A stretch of DNA of 64,000 bases from Phascolarctobacterium_A sp034086985 (GCA_034086985.1 JAXDZG010000023.1:124001-188000), one strand, 5' to 3'. Shown: positions 49,230-58,859, counted from the stretch's first letter. Numbers and translations are program-made. The notes: generated by a model not told the origin, from the sequence alone.

Positions 49230-50881
49230 TTGAGCATGTCTTCCCACAAGCAATGCTGCTGGAGCGTGAAAAGCAGCTCATCACCGCTTTATCCGCCTGT
49301 GCCGGTGCGTATTACGACTTTAACGTAACTAAAAACGTGATTTTAGGCACGCCTATTCAGGTCATCGACGGTGTTGCTTATTCCATTCACGATGCTGTTG
49401 GCCTGCCACCCCACTGCCCTTATATGCAGGTAATCCAGTTTTGGGGTAATAAGCTATCTCCCGAAGAGCAACCCGCTTTCTTCGACTTTTTTGATGTGGA
49501 AAATCTCAAGCGACGCTACGCCGAGGGCAAGCGCTTCATGTCCCACACCTATTGGACCAAGGATGTTTTGGGCAATCCCATGCTGGCGGAGCAAACCATC
49601 CAGCTCTACAAGGATTCCACCAATGGGGATATTCTGGCCATTACCTTCGTCAAAGATTTAAAGCCCATGAATGAGCTGGCTTCCAAGGAGCGCCAAGCTC
49701 GTAAGGAAGCTGAGGCTGCCTTGAAGCTAGCCAATAACGCTAACAAGGCCAAGAGTACTTTTCTTTTTAACATGAGCCACGATATTCGCACGCCTATGAA
49801 CGCCATTATGGGCTTCGCCAATATCATTGCAGAAAATGTGGATAATTCTCTTATCGTCCAAGATGCTATTGCTAAGGTACAAAAATCCAGCAATGTTTTG
49901 TTAACCCTACTCAATGAAGTCTTGGACTTGGCACGCATCGAAAGCGGCAAACAGCAGCTGGACAGTGTTCCCTGTGATTTAAGTAAGCTTTTGCAAAATA
50001 TTCGTTCCATTTTAGAGTCCAATATAGAGTCCGCCAGCTTGAGCTACGATATTATCAACCAGCTTGATAATTCTCTCGTTATCTGCGACCAGATTAAGAT
50101 CAACCAGATTATGCTGAATTTGCTCAGCAATGCTATCAAGTTTACCCCTAAGGGCGGACAAATTAGCTTTGGCTTCAAGCAAGTCGGTGCTGTGGAAAAT
50201 GGTATGGCAGAATATTGCCTAGTGGTCAAGGATACAGGCATTGGCATGAGTGAAAGCTTTCAGGAGCGTGCCTTTAACGCCTTTGAAAGAGAGCGCAGCG
50301 CTACCGATAGCGGCATTGAGGGCACCGGTCTGGGCCTTGCCATTGTCAAAAAGCTGGTGGACCTGATGCAGGGACGTATGAAAATGCGCAGCGAACTGGG
50401 CCGAGGAACCGAGTTTGCTATTTATGTGCACCTACCCGTGCTGCAGGACCTGGCCAGCAAGCCTCGTCCCACGCAACAAAAGAGCGCCTCACAATTGGCC
50501 AATAAACGCATTTTATTGGTAGAAGATAATGAGCTCAACCGGGAAATCGCCAACCTTATTTTGGCTAAGGAGGGTATGCTAGTTGAGGAAGCCGAAAACG
50601 GCATGATTGCTGTGGACAAAATCATCAACTCCCAGCCTGGCTATTATGATTTGGTTTTGATGGATATTCAAATGCCAGTTATGGATGGCTACAAGGCCAC
50701 ACAAGAAATACGCAATCTGCCTCAAAAAGACCTGGCCCAAATCCCCATTGTAGCCATGACAGCTAATTCCTTTGACGACGACAAGCGTAAAGCCTTTGAG
50801 GTTGGCATGAACGCTCATGTGGCTAAGCCCATTGATGTACCGAAGCTTCTGGAAGTACTCAGCGATTTATTGGCCAAATAA
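49226..50881 (+). CDS. Soluble hybrid sensor histidine kinase / response regulator
   Basis: A 551-residue protein without membrane helices. Residues 1-150 form an N-terminal sensor (PAS-like at best); a coiled coil follows, HisKA with His185 in FLFNMSHDIRTPMNAIMGFA, HATPase with N box LNLLSNAIKFT, G1 DTGIGM and G2 GTGLGLAIV, then a receiver domain starting RILLVEDNELNREI with the phospho-acceptor in LVLMDIQMP and Lys in KPIDVPK. Phosphate would pass from His185 to the receiver Asp; an HPt partner is not seen. The neighbouring, frameshifted kinase is a close relative in its kinase core. Confidence 0.92.
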   Translation: MIEHVFPQAMLLEREKQLITALSACAGAYYDFNVTKNVILGTPIQVIDGVAYSIHDAVGLPPHCPYMQVIQFWGNKLSPEEQPAFFDFFDVENLKRRYAEGKRFMSHTYWTKDVLGNPMLAEQTIQLYKDSTNGDILAITFVKDLKPMNELASKERQARKEAEAALKLANNANKAKSTFLFNMSHDIRTPMNAIMGFANIIAENVDNSLIVQDAIAKVQKSSNVLLTLLNEVLDLARIESGKQQLDSVPCDLSKLLQNIRSILESNIESASLSYDIINQLDNSLVICDQIKINQIMLNLLSNAIKFTPKGGQISFGFKQVGAVENGMAEYCLVVKDTGIGMSESFQERAFNAFERERSATDSGIEGTGLGLAIVKKLVDLMQGRMKMRSELGRGTEFAIYVHLPVLQDLASKPRPTQQKSASQLANKRILLVEDNELNREIANLILAKEGMLVEEAENGMIAVDKIINSQPGYYDLVLMDIQMPVMDGYKATQEIRNLPQKDLAQIPIVAMTANSFDDDKRKAFEVGMNAHVAKPIDVPKLLEVLSDLLAK

Positions 50882-50919
50882 GCATAGTTTTCTCATAAGC
50901 AATTTAACATACGCAGCAT

Positions 50920-50953
50920 AAAAGCCCCCGGAGCACAGCTCCGAGGGCTTTAC
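50920..50953. terminator. Bidirectional terminator between the two kinases
   Basis: AAAGCCC-CCGGAGC-ACA-GCTCCG-AGGGCTTT, shared by the convergent genes. Confidence 0.85.
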
Positions 50954-50954
50954 T

Positions 50955-53110
50955 TTATCTCGCCTGCAAGTATCTTCCTAGCGTCCGCGGGACAGCCTCC
51001 ATATCGATAGGTTTAGCAATATGTGCATTCATCCCAGCTTTTAGGGAAGCCTCTACATCCTCTGCAAAGGCATTGGCCGTCATAGCAATAATGGGAATGG
51101 CCTTGGCATCCTCTCTAGACAAGCTGCGTATAGCTTGGGTGGCCTCGAAGCCATTCATATTGGGCATCATAATGTCCATCAGAATTACATCAAAAGTACC
51201 CCTATCAGATGCTTCAAAAAGCTGCACAGCCTCCTTACCATCCACAGCCCTAGTCACCTGTAGACCGTACTCTGCCAGCTGAATCATTGCGATTTCCGCA
51301 TTTAGGTCATTATCCTCGGCCATGAGCACCTTTATACCCTTCAGAACCACCTTCTTGCTGCTATCATTCGGCTCATCCACAGGGATTTCCGCTGTAACCT
51401 GCATGTTGAACTCTACTACAACAGTAGTACCAGCACCTTTTTGGCTCGTAATATTAATGCTTCCTCCAAGCAAATCCACAAAGCGTTTGGTAATGGACAT
51501 GCCAAGGCCCGTCCCTTTGTAATGGGTTCTCACGCCATTATCCTCTTGTGCAAACTCGTCGAAAATATGGCCTAAAAACTCTTCAGCCATGCCTATGCCA
51601 GTATCCTTTATGGTATAGTGTACACACTGCTCTCCCTTATGCTTATTCACATAATCTATAACAAAGATGATGGAGCCACCATCAGGAGTAAATTTTACCG
51701 CATTACTCAGGATGTTAACCAGCACCTCCCGTAAGCGCACCGGGTCCGTCATAACATATGGATGCAGCGGCGCCTTACCCTCCACCTTAAAAGCCACACT
51801 TCTTCCGGCCAGATAACCTTGAATAATATTCTGCACTGTTTCATTTAGATGAACAATATTCACAGGCACCGGTGCATACTCTGTTTTGCCACTTTCAATA
51901 CGACTCAAATCCAATACATCGTTAATCAAGGTCAGCAAATGCTCCGAGCTCTCTTCAATCTTCTGCAGGCAGCGCTGTACCTCACCATCCTTGTTCTGCC
52001 TTTGGGCAATATGCGTAAAGCCCATAATCGCGTTCATGGGCGTGCGAATATCGTGGCTCATGTTGAAAAGGAAGGTGGACTTGGCCTTATTGGCAGCCTC
52101 AGCCTCCTCCGTGGCCTTGCTCAAGCGAGCAATGGTCTTGCGCGTGCTATAAAACATCAAGGAAATGATCACTAAGCACACGATGCCCATTTGCAATGAC
52201 AGCTCCCGCGTGCGCGTCTCTCTCAAGGTATCTATATCCGCATAAATGTCATTTAAAGGCACACCCGTAGCCACAATCCAATTAAAGGGCTTGTACAAAG
52301 CTGCGTAGGAAATCTTCTCTTCTACCTTATCATTTGATTTATTTTTAAAATAATACTGATGTACAACCTCGCCTTTTTCCAAGACACTCTTAAGCTCTAC
52401 CTCATAAGGGTAATTACCCTTGATATCCTGCGTTGTTGTGGAAAGGTATTGCCCCTCCGTATTCACTAAATTAGGGTGAATACGTCGCACTGCGTAGTCC
52501 TTGCCACCCTCCGGCTTGATTATTTCGTTCACCCAAATATAGGAGTCCTCTGTAAATTTGAGGCTATGAATGAGTTGGTACTCCTTGTTCTTGATTAGCT
52601 CGTCTAGCTGGGATTCAAGGGCAAAGTAATGAACCTTCATGGTATGTCCCACATAGGAACCGCGCACAGCAGGCTCCTTCAGCAAAGCTGCCATTTCCTC
52701 CTTGATCAAAGGGTGCCCTTCCCTATGGTCTTTGTTAAAGAGTAATATTTGACTATCCTGCTCTACAATGGCCTGCAAAGCAGTACTCGGCCCACTGCTG
52801 CAAGCTAAATCCATAGCTAGCTGTACATCACGAACGCTGCTAAACTGTTTTTCTTGGCAATGCGTATCATGTTTGCAATAAATTTAGCCATATTATTTTG
52901 CGTGCTTTCACGATGCCTGGCGATGCGAATGATGGTATTATCCACCAATTCCTTCATTTTGGCCACTTCTGCATCCTTGCGCAGCTGCTTCACGTCCTGC
53001 AAATCATCTCGAAAGATTTGATTGCCCATAAAGACAATCAAGAGGATTGTAGCTATGCTGAGCATTATTTGTCCTAAAAGAAAATAGTCTAGTTTGCGTT
53101 GCTTTTTCAT
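50955..53110 (-). pseudogene. Hybrid histidine kinase with extracytoplasmic sensor, interrupted by a frameshift
   Basis: Two frames make one protein. The first (53110-52817) gives 97 residues: a membrane helix at about 13-31 and the first helix of the sensor. The second (from 52814, or open from about 52850) continues with a Cache-like sensor (YAALYKPFNWIVATGVPL), second membrane helix, HisKA FLFNMSHDIRTPMNAIMGF, HATPase GTGLGMSI, and a receiver VLMAEDNDLNAEI with VILMDIMMP. Adding one A to the A5 run at 52848-52852 (minus strand) joins them as IAKKKQFSSVRDVQLAMDLA. Either a recent mutation, a sequencing error or, less likely, a -1 frameshift at AAA-AAC. Confidence 0.8.
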
Positions 53111-53415
53111 AAGACCACCACGTTCATAAGTAAGATAATCTAAACATAAACTAGCAAGAGAATAAATAGTTGATACTATTATAACCTAATCTAAAGGAAA
53201 GTTTAATTCTTCTAGAATATATATCTAACCACAATCTACAACTATGCCCAAGCAAGTCTGGTCAAGACGCACCAGCGGCAAGTCAGTCAAATAAAGATGT
53301 CGTGAATTAGAATTTTTTATGTGTTGCAGAGGCAAAAAAATCCACGATATATTGCAATACTTATAAGAAAGTGCTATTATATGATTAAGCGAAAGCTTAT
53401 ATTGGAGGTGTTTGT
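53111..53415. other. Intergenic region between the frameshifted kinase and DUF4234 gene
   Basis: Holds a probable kinase promoter on the minus strand (TTAAAC-17-TATAAT near 53170-53200) and the promoter of the DUF4234 gene (53352-53380). I see no further gene. Confidence 0.4.
53352..53380 (+). promoter_or_regulatory. Promoter of the DUF4234 gene
   Basis: TTGCAA (53352-53357), 17 bases, TATTAT (53375-53380). Confidence 0.65.
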
Positions 53416-53760
53416 ATGGGAACAAAACGCAATGTTGTGCTGTCACTTATTTTTAGTATCATTACCTGTGGCATATATCTTTTGTATTGGCATATCAAGG
53501 TTACGGATGAAGTTAATGCTATTATCGGTGATCGTCGTGCCAGCTCCGGTATTATGACGCTCATTTATTCTATAGTTACCTGTGGCATTTATGCCTTGTA
53601 TTGGGCTTATACCATGGGTGATAAGGTTGACCGTATGAAGGGTAATAAAGCCGGTAATGGCGGTATTTTGTACCTTATTTTAGCTCTTTTTGGGTTAGGC
53701 ATTATTGACTACTTGCTCATTCAAGATGCTATTAACAAGAAGGTTGAAAGACGGATTTGA
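53416..53760 (+). CDS. DUF4234 small membrane protein
   Basis: A 114-residue protein with three hydrophobic segments. The motif TCGIYxLYW occurs twice (ITCGIYLLYWHIK and VTCGIYALYWAYT), the hallmark of the DUF4234 domain. Function unknown. ATTGGAGGTG stands before the ATG. Next gene on the same strand is a DUF2752 protein 30 bases further, probably in one transcript. Confidence 0.85.
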   Translation: MGTKRNVVLSLIFSIITCGIYLLYWHIKVTDEVNAIIGDRRASSGIMTLIYSIVTCGIYALYWAYTMGDKVDRMKGNKAGNGGILYLILALFGLGIIDYLLIQDAINKKVERRI

Positions 53761-53790
53761 TTAAACCATGGGCAAAGTCCCATTAAAAAA

Positions 53791-54156
53791 ATGTCTAAGC
53801 GTCTTATATCCAAAAAGTATATCTATGTAGGTTCTTTGGGCATAGCATATTTTTTACTTGTCAAGTATACATCCTTCTCGCTTCCTTGCCCTTTTCGTTA
53901 TCTATCTGGTTATAGGTGCCCGGGCTGTGGCATAACCACAATGCTCTTGGCCTTGGTAGAAGGTAACTGGCAAGCAGCAAGAGAGGCCAATGTTTTTCTC
54001 TTCTATACTTTGCCTGGATTGATACTTTTGCTCGTAGCTTTTTACATCAATACTCACCCACCGCAAGGGCGCCCAAAGATTTATAATTTTCTATTATGCC
54101 TCTATCTACTGGCATGCATCCTTTTTGGAGTTTACAGAAATTATTATAATTGCTAA
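53791..54156 (+). CDS. DUF2752 small membrane protein
   Basis: A 121-residue membrane protein with three hydrophobic segments and the DUF2752 signature CPFRYLSGYRCPGCGITT, whose cysteines could bind metal. Role unknown; members often sit next to small membrane proteins such as DUF4234, as here. The ribosome site is weak, so translation may be coupled to the preceding gene. A terminator follows 6 bases after the stop. Confidence 0.85.
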   Translation: MSKRLISKKYIYVGSLGIAYFLLVKYTSFSLPCPFRYLSGYRCPGCGITTMLLALVEGNWQAAREANVFLFYTLPGLILLLVAFYINTHPPQGRPKIYNFLLCLYLLACILFGVYRNYYNC

Positions 54157-54159
54157 TAA

Positions 54160-54191
54160 AAAAGCTCTCAGATTATCTCTGAGAGCTTCTT
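54160..54191. terminator. Bidirectional terminator between DUF2752 and YdbC-like genes
   Basis: AGCTCTCAGA-TTATC-... TCTGAGAGCT followed by TCTTTT. Confidence 0.8.
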
Positions 54192-54431
54192 TTATTGATT
54201 GAGGATTTTTGTCAGCGCTTCTACTTCCGCTTCGGTTAGGGTTATCCCTTTGCCCATTTTATCGTGCGCTGGAGACCAATCACGAATATCATACTTAGGC
54301 TTCGTGCCGTTCCAGGACACAAGATTCAGTTCCTTAGTCCAACCCTTTGAAGAAGTGGAAAGAACGCCTAACGCCATGATTATTTCGTAAGTAATATCAG
54401 TTTTAGCCACAATCAACACCTCGTTTCCCAT
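54192..54431 (-). CDS. YdbC/PC4-like single-stranded nucleic acid binding protein
   Basis: A 79-residue protein matching the YdbC family, a bacterial PC4-fold group binding single-stranded DNA or RNA. Characteristic stretches: SSKGWTKELNLVSWNG and KYDIRDWSPAHDKMGKG followed by ITLTEAEVEAL. Length is full. CGAGGTGTTG lies before the start. Its physiological role, perhaps in transcription of lagging single strands, is not established. Confidence 0.85.
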   Translation of the reverse strand: MGNEVLIVAKTDITYEIIMALGVLSTSSKGWTKELNLVSWNGTKPKYDIRDWSPAHDKMGKGITLTEAEVEALTKILNQ

Positions 54432-54583
54432 TTTTCAAAAATAGTCCATTTATGCAAGAATAGATTACTATTTTGCACATCTCATCGGCTACAAGCTATA
54501 TAGCTATCTTTATATTACTAATTATACTACACTTATCCTGTTTAAAACAGTATCCTTACCTATCCTCGTATTATATAGCTAAA

Positions 54584-54769
54584 TCATATTCCAAAATCCT
54601 TTTTCAACATAGCATCTACTTCTTCTACGGTGAAGCCCCTGCCATTTCTTATACTATCCATTCCTTTCGCTATCTCAGCATCAAACTCTTCTTTTGTCAG
54701 AGAGCTCATATCGATAGGTGCTTTTATGTTTTCGCGAGTAGAGTAAGCATCAATACGCCTATCAAGCTC
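54584..54769 (-). pseudogene. Truncated antitoxin-like gene remnant
   Basis: A frame without its own start reads RRIDAYSTRENIKAPIDMSS then TKEEFDAEIAKGMDSIRNG and GFTVEEVDAMLKKDFGI, closing at 54584. The end resembles C-termini of RelB/StbD-type antitoxins. An intact promoter (54778-54806) stands directly upstream, but the N-terminal coding part is missing; an internal ATG at 54709 could give 41 residues without a ribosome site. No toxin gene adjoins. Confidence 0.5.
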
Positions 54770-54777
54770 TTATCAGC

Positions 54778-54806
54778 ATTATACACTTAGGTTAATTTTT
54801 CAGCAA
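54778..54806 (-). promoter_or_regulatory. Promoter of the antitoxin remnant, TTGCTG / AAGTG-TATAAT type
   Basis: Minus strand TTGCTG (54806-54801), 17 bases ending AAGTG, TATAAT (54783-54778). Confidence 0.6.
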
Positions 54807-54881
54807 GATAAAAAATGTAGCTAACTATTTGCTAAATCGTCCTCCACATAGCAAACCGGGCATCAAATCCCCGGTCCCCTT

Positions 54882-54918
54882 CCCGTAACGAAACGTTACT
54901 TGAAACAAGCGTTTGCAA
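54882..54918 (+). repeat. Intergenic GTAACG hairpin repeat, copy 4
   Basis: CCCGTAACGAAACGTTAC followed by TTGAAACAAGCGTTTGCAA, nearest in sequence to copy 1. Confidence 0.65.
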
Positions 54919-54927
54919 TAACATGCA

Positions 54928-55034
54928 TAAAAAAAGAGCTTTCAGATTATCTCCGAAAGCTCAGCTTTTTAGTGTTGGCGGAGTGGGTGGGATTCGAACC
55001 CACGCACGGGGTAAACCGTCTAACGATTTAGCAA
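54928..55034. repeat. Left direct repeat: terminator plus 3' half of tRNA-Ser(GCT); att-like site
   Basis: Contains a hairpin (GAGCTTTC/GAAAGCTC) and, on the minus strand, a tRNA-Ser 3' half from the anticodon loop (TTGCTAAATCG) through the T-arm GGTTCGAATCC to encoded CCA. The 5' half is absent, so it is not a functional tRNA. The same unit recurs at 61203-61310 in the same orientation. Confidence 0.75.
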
Positions 55035-55165
55035 CTCACGCCGCTCAATTGCATTGCTTCTAAACAATCTTTTATCTCCATACTTTCAACCTGTTTAGAT
55101 ATATTATAAATAAATTCTATTATTTACACATATTCTTCGAAGATAAGCCCCCTAAATCACCTATC

Positions 55166-55585
55166 TTAAGAGATACCATCCTCAATGGCTTCTTTTTCAT
55201 GAAAAGATTTTACCGCCACAACGAATCCATTGGCTTCATCTACTAATTTCAGCACATCTTCTTCAGATAGCTCAAAATAGTCATCGTAATCACTCATTGA
55301 GCGACTTGCAAATAGATTAGAAATTGTATCAGACAAATCCTTCCCAAAAACACCATTCTTAACATAGTTCATTCTGAAATACGATATCACACCAGAATGC
55401 TTAGAAAAATCTTTCCCCTCAGTAGCTAAAACAGAACGCATAGCATGAAACACAGCATAATAAGCCCTATTGACAGCCCCACGACTATCTCCTATGGCAA
55501 GCAGTGCATTTGCTGCCTTAAGGCATTGGTGCGCCTGCTCTAATCTAAGGCTAGCAAGAATCCGCTTCTCCTCATCATGCAGCAT
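55166..55585 (-). CDS. hepT: HEPN-domain toxin (HepT-like)
   Basis: A 139-residue all-helical HEPN protein. The RNase signature RX6H is intact as Arg40-His47 in NRAYYAVFHAM. HEPN toxins of this type cleave RNA and are silenced by their partner MNT nucleotidyltransferase, which can AMPylate a tyrosine near the motif (here YY at 42-43). The gene's start overlaps the mntA stop by 11 bases. Confidence 0.85.
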   Translation of the reverse strand: MLHDEEKRILASLRLEQAHQCLKAANALLAIGDSRGAVNRAYYAVFHAMRSVLATEGKDFSKHSGVISYFRMNYVKNGVFGKDLSDTISNLFASRSMSDYDDYFELSEEDVLKLVDEANGFVVAVKSFHEKEAIEDGIS

Positions 55586-55916
55586 AAACCACTACACCAT
55601 CCTTCTCGATATTTTGGTAAAAAGGTAAAATAGGTTTTCTAGCATGGAACGCCTTCTTATCCAAAAGAAACATTGACAACAAGATATCGTGTTCCAATCC
55701 TACACGGCTAAAGATTTTATTTAATGTCCAAAGTATTTTCCTGTTCTCTTCTGGCTCCATATTCGTTAACACCAATACATCCACATCAGACTCCTCGGTA
55801 TTATCGCCGCGAGCATAGGAACCATACAAAACTACTTTGTCGAGCTTATTACCCAAAAGATCATAAATCTGCTCGGTCAGCTCTTTTAAAACAATATCTA
55901 ACTCACTACGTTTCAT
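55575..55916 (-). CDS. mntA: MNT-type nucleotidyltransferase antitoxin
   Basis: A 113-residue minimal nucleotidyltransferase. The catalytic pattern GSYARGDNTEESDVDVLV (Gly32-Ser33, Asp44, Asp46) is intact and matches GSx10DxD of MntA antitoxins. It precedes hepT in the operon with an 11-base overlap, the standard order. GGAGGAAATTGCT upstream; promoter at 55952-55980. Confidence 0.88.
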   Translation of the reverse strand: MKRSELDIVLKELTEQIYDLLGNKLDKVVLYGSYARGDNTEESDVDVLVLTNMEPEENRKILWTLNKIFSRVGLEHDILLSMFLLDKKAFHARKPILPFYQNIEKDGVVVYAA

Positions 55917-55951
55917 AGCAATTTCCTCCTTGCAGACCTATTTCTATAATA

Positions 55952-55980
55952 ATTATACACTTACTTCACATTACCAGCAA
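55952..55980 (-). promoter_or_regulatory. mntA-hepT promoter, TTGCTG / AAGTG-TATAAT type
   Basis: Minus strand TTGCTG (55980-55975), 17 bases ending AAGTG, TATAAT (55957-55952). Confidence 0.65.
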
Positions 55981-56103
55981 GAAAAAAGTCTTTGACAATA
56001 TAATATTCAAAACTCTCAAGTTTTAGAGACCGTCCATTAGGCTACGAATTCAAGCCTTTTGGCCGCTCTTTTTTATTAACATTTCACTCTATGGACTTCA
56101 TCC

Positions 56104-56345
56104 TCATGCATTTTCGTCATCCTCTTCCCATTCTTCGCTGTTCTGGTTGTAATAATACACCCCATTCTTAAAAATCAGCTCATCAATGGTATACTCATCA
56201 TCCCAAATCACACCACGCAGCTACCCACCAACAGCCGGCAAAAAACTGTGGCCCAGCCCTCACCGAAAAAGAGCTGCCACAAAAAGAACAGCACGCAAAT
56301 TATATTAAAAATGTTTTGCACTGCAATCACCGCCGCTGAGTGTGT
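56104..56345 (-). pseudogene. Gene debris: fragments of two small proteins
   Basis: 56220-56104 on the minus strand reads RGVIWDDEYTIDELIFKNG, then VYYYNQNSEEWEEDDENA to a stop, with no start. Just upstream another frame gives a membrane-like fragment containing IICVLFFLWQLFFGEG. Neither is an intact gene; the rest of 55981-56387 holds nothing else I can support. Confidence 0.4.
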
Positions 56346-56387
56346 TTACTACTTAACTTCCTCTTGCATAGTTATACCCTGCACTCC

Positions 56388-58859
56388 CTACTCCTTCCCC
56401 TCGTACCGGCTCCGATAATACTCCATAGTCCTGTACTCAATAATATCCTTCAGCTCCGCCACGAAGGCAGGATTTTTTACTACACCTGCAAGCGACTCTG
56501 CCAGAGCAATTGGATAACCATCTCGCTCTACGAAAAAGCCCCTGCCACTGGCCTTCAAAAACTTCACAGGATTGCGCAAAATGTTGCTCAAGTGGGCCTT
56601 GTCACTAATGGCCCTATATTCCTCAAGCGTAATCTCCTTCTTCAAATCCTTCCAATTGGCGCCGTCATTGAAAAATGCCTTCCAGCTAGCCAAAAGCTCC
56701 TGCTCTGTCACACCCATGCGCACCTGTCCACCATTATAAAAGGCCCGCAGCACCGGCATCTTATACACCTTGGTCATATCCGTGGTCTCCAAAAGATGCA
56801 CAAACTCCTTGCCCACACCTGCGCAAAGCTCCTGCTCCGCTGCCGTTAACAGCCCCATTTCTTCCTTAAAAGCCAAATAATTCTTGAAAACATTCTCCTT
56901 GGCATTCTTCAGGCACAGATAATAAATCTCGTCATCCATATAGGTAAAAAGCTCCATGCGGGTGGGCACCTTGACCAAAAACTCCTGCACCCGCACAAAA
57001 TCCTGCTGAATACGCTCCTTAATATGCAAACGACGCTGCTCCAAATGCTGGAACAAATCCAAAAGGGGCATATCAAAATCCACAATGCAATCATCAGGAT
57101 ATTCTAATTCCCCACGCGTCAGCTTTCTCCCACCGCTCATAGTCCTGCCAGCCAGCATAAAGGGAGCCCGCTCGGCCTTGGCATAATTGCCGATAAAATC
57201 AAGCACATTTAAATATTTTTTGCCCTTATAAGTGCGCAGACCCCTGCCTAGCTGCTGCAAAAAGACAATGGGACTTTCAGTAGGACGCAAAAACATCACC
57301 ATATCCACACTGGGAATATCCACGCCCTCGTTGAACATATCCACGGAAAAAATCACCTTGATTACGCCCTTCAACAGCTTGGAAATAGCCTGCTGCCTGT
57401 CCTCGGCAAATTCCCCTTGGGCATCGCTATACACCGCCACCGCAGGCACGCCACGCTCGCAAAAATCCTTCGCCATCATCTCCGCATGCAGCCTCGAGCA
57501 GCAAAAGCCAAGGGCCCTTTCGGAACGATATTTCAAATAATGCTTATAAATCAAATCGCTGCGCCGCTGGTTACCCACATAGGCCGCATTCAAATCCTGC
57601 TCGTTATAGCGCCCGCCCACAAAGCGCATGCCGGAATAATCGGTCTCATCATACACGCCATAATAATGGAAGGGTACCAGCATCCCCTTGTTGATGGCCT
57701 CCTGCAGGGTAATTACATAGGGCACATTATAATCGCACAGCTCAAAAATATTCCTTCCGTCCATGCGGTCCGGGGTTGCCGTCAATCCCAGCAAGAATTT
57801 GGGCGTAAAATATTCTACGATATTACGATACTGCTTATTCACTGCGTGATGAAACTCGTCCACCACCATGTAATCAAAATAATCCTTGGGAAAGTAGGCC
57901 TCATTTAGATATTTTTCTTTGCCCAAGGTAGCCACCGAAGCAAAAACTAGCTGCTTATCCGTATCCTTTTGTTGGCCCATAAAAAAGCCACAGCTATCCT
58001 GTGGACGCACATTCTTAAAGGCCTCCGCTGCCTGCCGCAAAATCTCCTCGCGGTGAGCCACAAAGAGCACACGCTTAAAATTAACACTATCAAAGGCAGC
58101 CAAATAGGTTTTGCCCACACCTGTCGCAGCCTGCACCACGCCCTTGGTCGCGCCCTCCTCACGGGAGCTGTTCAAAGCATAAAGGGCCTCGATTTGCACA
58201 CCACGGGGCTGAAACAAGTAGCTAACACGGGTATTCTCATCCTCTTTAATGTCGTAGCGCTCCAAATCCTTGGCCACACTGGGCTTGTGCCAGCTTTTGG
58301 AATAGCTTTGCAGCACTTGGTCATCCACCACAATGGAATGATGCTCAAACAAATCATTAAAGGTTTCATAAAAGGCCGTAAAGCTTTCCTCATCAATGCG
58401 TTTAATCAGCCTGTAATTCCACTCAATGCCAGCAGTCAACGCACTGCGAGAAATGTTAGAGGAGCCAATAAATATCTCGCCCTCGTCCCCATAATGGAAG
58501 ATATAGGCCTTAGAATGAAAGGAACGTGTGGTATCGTTATAAAAACGCAAATCCACCCTATTGCCCAGCTCTTTTTTGATCAAATACAGGGCCGCAGGCT
58601 GGGTTATACCCAAATAGTTGCCCGTGAGCAGCCTAATTTTTACACCGCGGTCCAAGGCGCTCTGCAAATCCTTGAGCAGCATGCGCACGCCGCTTTCCAT
58701 CAAGAAGGAAACCACAATGTCGATGGCGTCCGCTTGGCGAATGCTCATTTTTAGTTGGTAATATAGGAATTTTTTATAATTATTATCGCCCGTAATGACG
58801 CTTATGGGCTCAACCTCTATTTCTCTAGGCAGCTCTTTTGCAGCAGCACATTCAACCAT
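56388..58859 (-). CDS. PLD-domain / superfamily 2 helicase / DUF3427 protein
   Basis: An 823-residue protein. Residues 40-150 form a phospholipase D-like nuclease module with His115-x-Lys117 (SFHSKAYIF) and GSSNISRSAL. The SF2 helicase core follows: Q-motif region LFQPRGVQIEAL, Walker A ATGVGKT at 245-251, DEFHH box near 315, TATPDRMDGR, and motif VI QQLGRGLRTYKGK. The C-terminal third corresponds to DUF3427. Such proteins occur in accessory islands and resemble restriction-type enzymes that load on and cut DNA; its role here is inferred to be defence. Start overlaps the methyltransferase 3' end by 43 bases. Confidence 0.85.
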   Translation of the reverse strand: MVECAAAKELPREIEVEPISVITGDNNYKKFLYYQLKMSIRQADAIDIVVSFLMESGVRMLLKDLQSALDRGVKIRLLTGNYLGITQPAALYLIKKELGNRVDLRFYNDTTRSFHSKAYIFHYGDEGEIFIGSSNISRSALTAGIEWNYRLIKRIDEESFTAFYETFNDLFEHHSIVVDDQVLQSYSKSWHKPSVAKDLERYDIKEDENTRVSYLFQPRGVQIEALYALNSSREEGATKGVVQAATGVGKTYLAAFDSVNFKRVLFVAHREEILRQAAEAFKNVRPQDSCGFFMGQQKDTDKQLVFASVATLGKEKYLNEAYFPKDYFDYMVVDEFHHAVNKQYRNIVEYFTPKFLLGLTATPDRMDGRNIFELCDYNVPYVITLQEAINKGMLVPFHYYGVYDETDYSGMRFVGGRYNEQDLNAAYVGNQRRSDLIYKHYLKYRSERALGFCCSRLHAEMMAKDFCERGVPAVAVYSDAQGEFAEDRQQAISKLLKGVIKVIFSVDMFNEGVDIPSVDMVMFLRPTESPIVFLQQLGRGLRTYKGKKYLNVLDFIGNYAKAERAPFMLAGRTMSGGRKLTRGELEYPDDCIVDFDMPLLDLFQHLEQRRLHIKERIQQDFVRVQEFLVKVPTRMELFTYMDDEIYYLCLKNAKENVFKNYLAFKEEMGLLTAAEQELCAGVGKEFVHLLETTDMTKVYKMPVLRAFYNGGQVRMGVTEQELLASWKAFFNDGANWKDLKKEITLEEYRAISDKAHLSNILRNPVKFLKASGRGFFVERDGYPIALAESLAGVVKNPAFVAELKDIIEYRTMEYYRSRYEGKE

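Noticed and set aside
52840..52860. Programmed -1 frameshift in the kinase
   Set aside because: The heptamer is G-AAA-AAC, not a strong bacterial slippery site, and no stimulatory stem is evident; mutation is simpler.
54976..55034. Functional tRNA-Ser
   Set aside because: Only the 3' half from the anticodon loop is present here and at 61252-61310; no acceptor 5' strand or D-arm.
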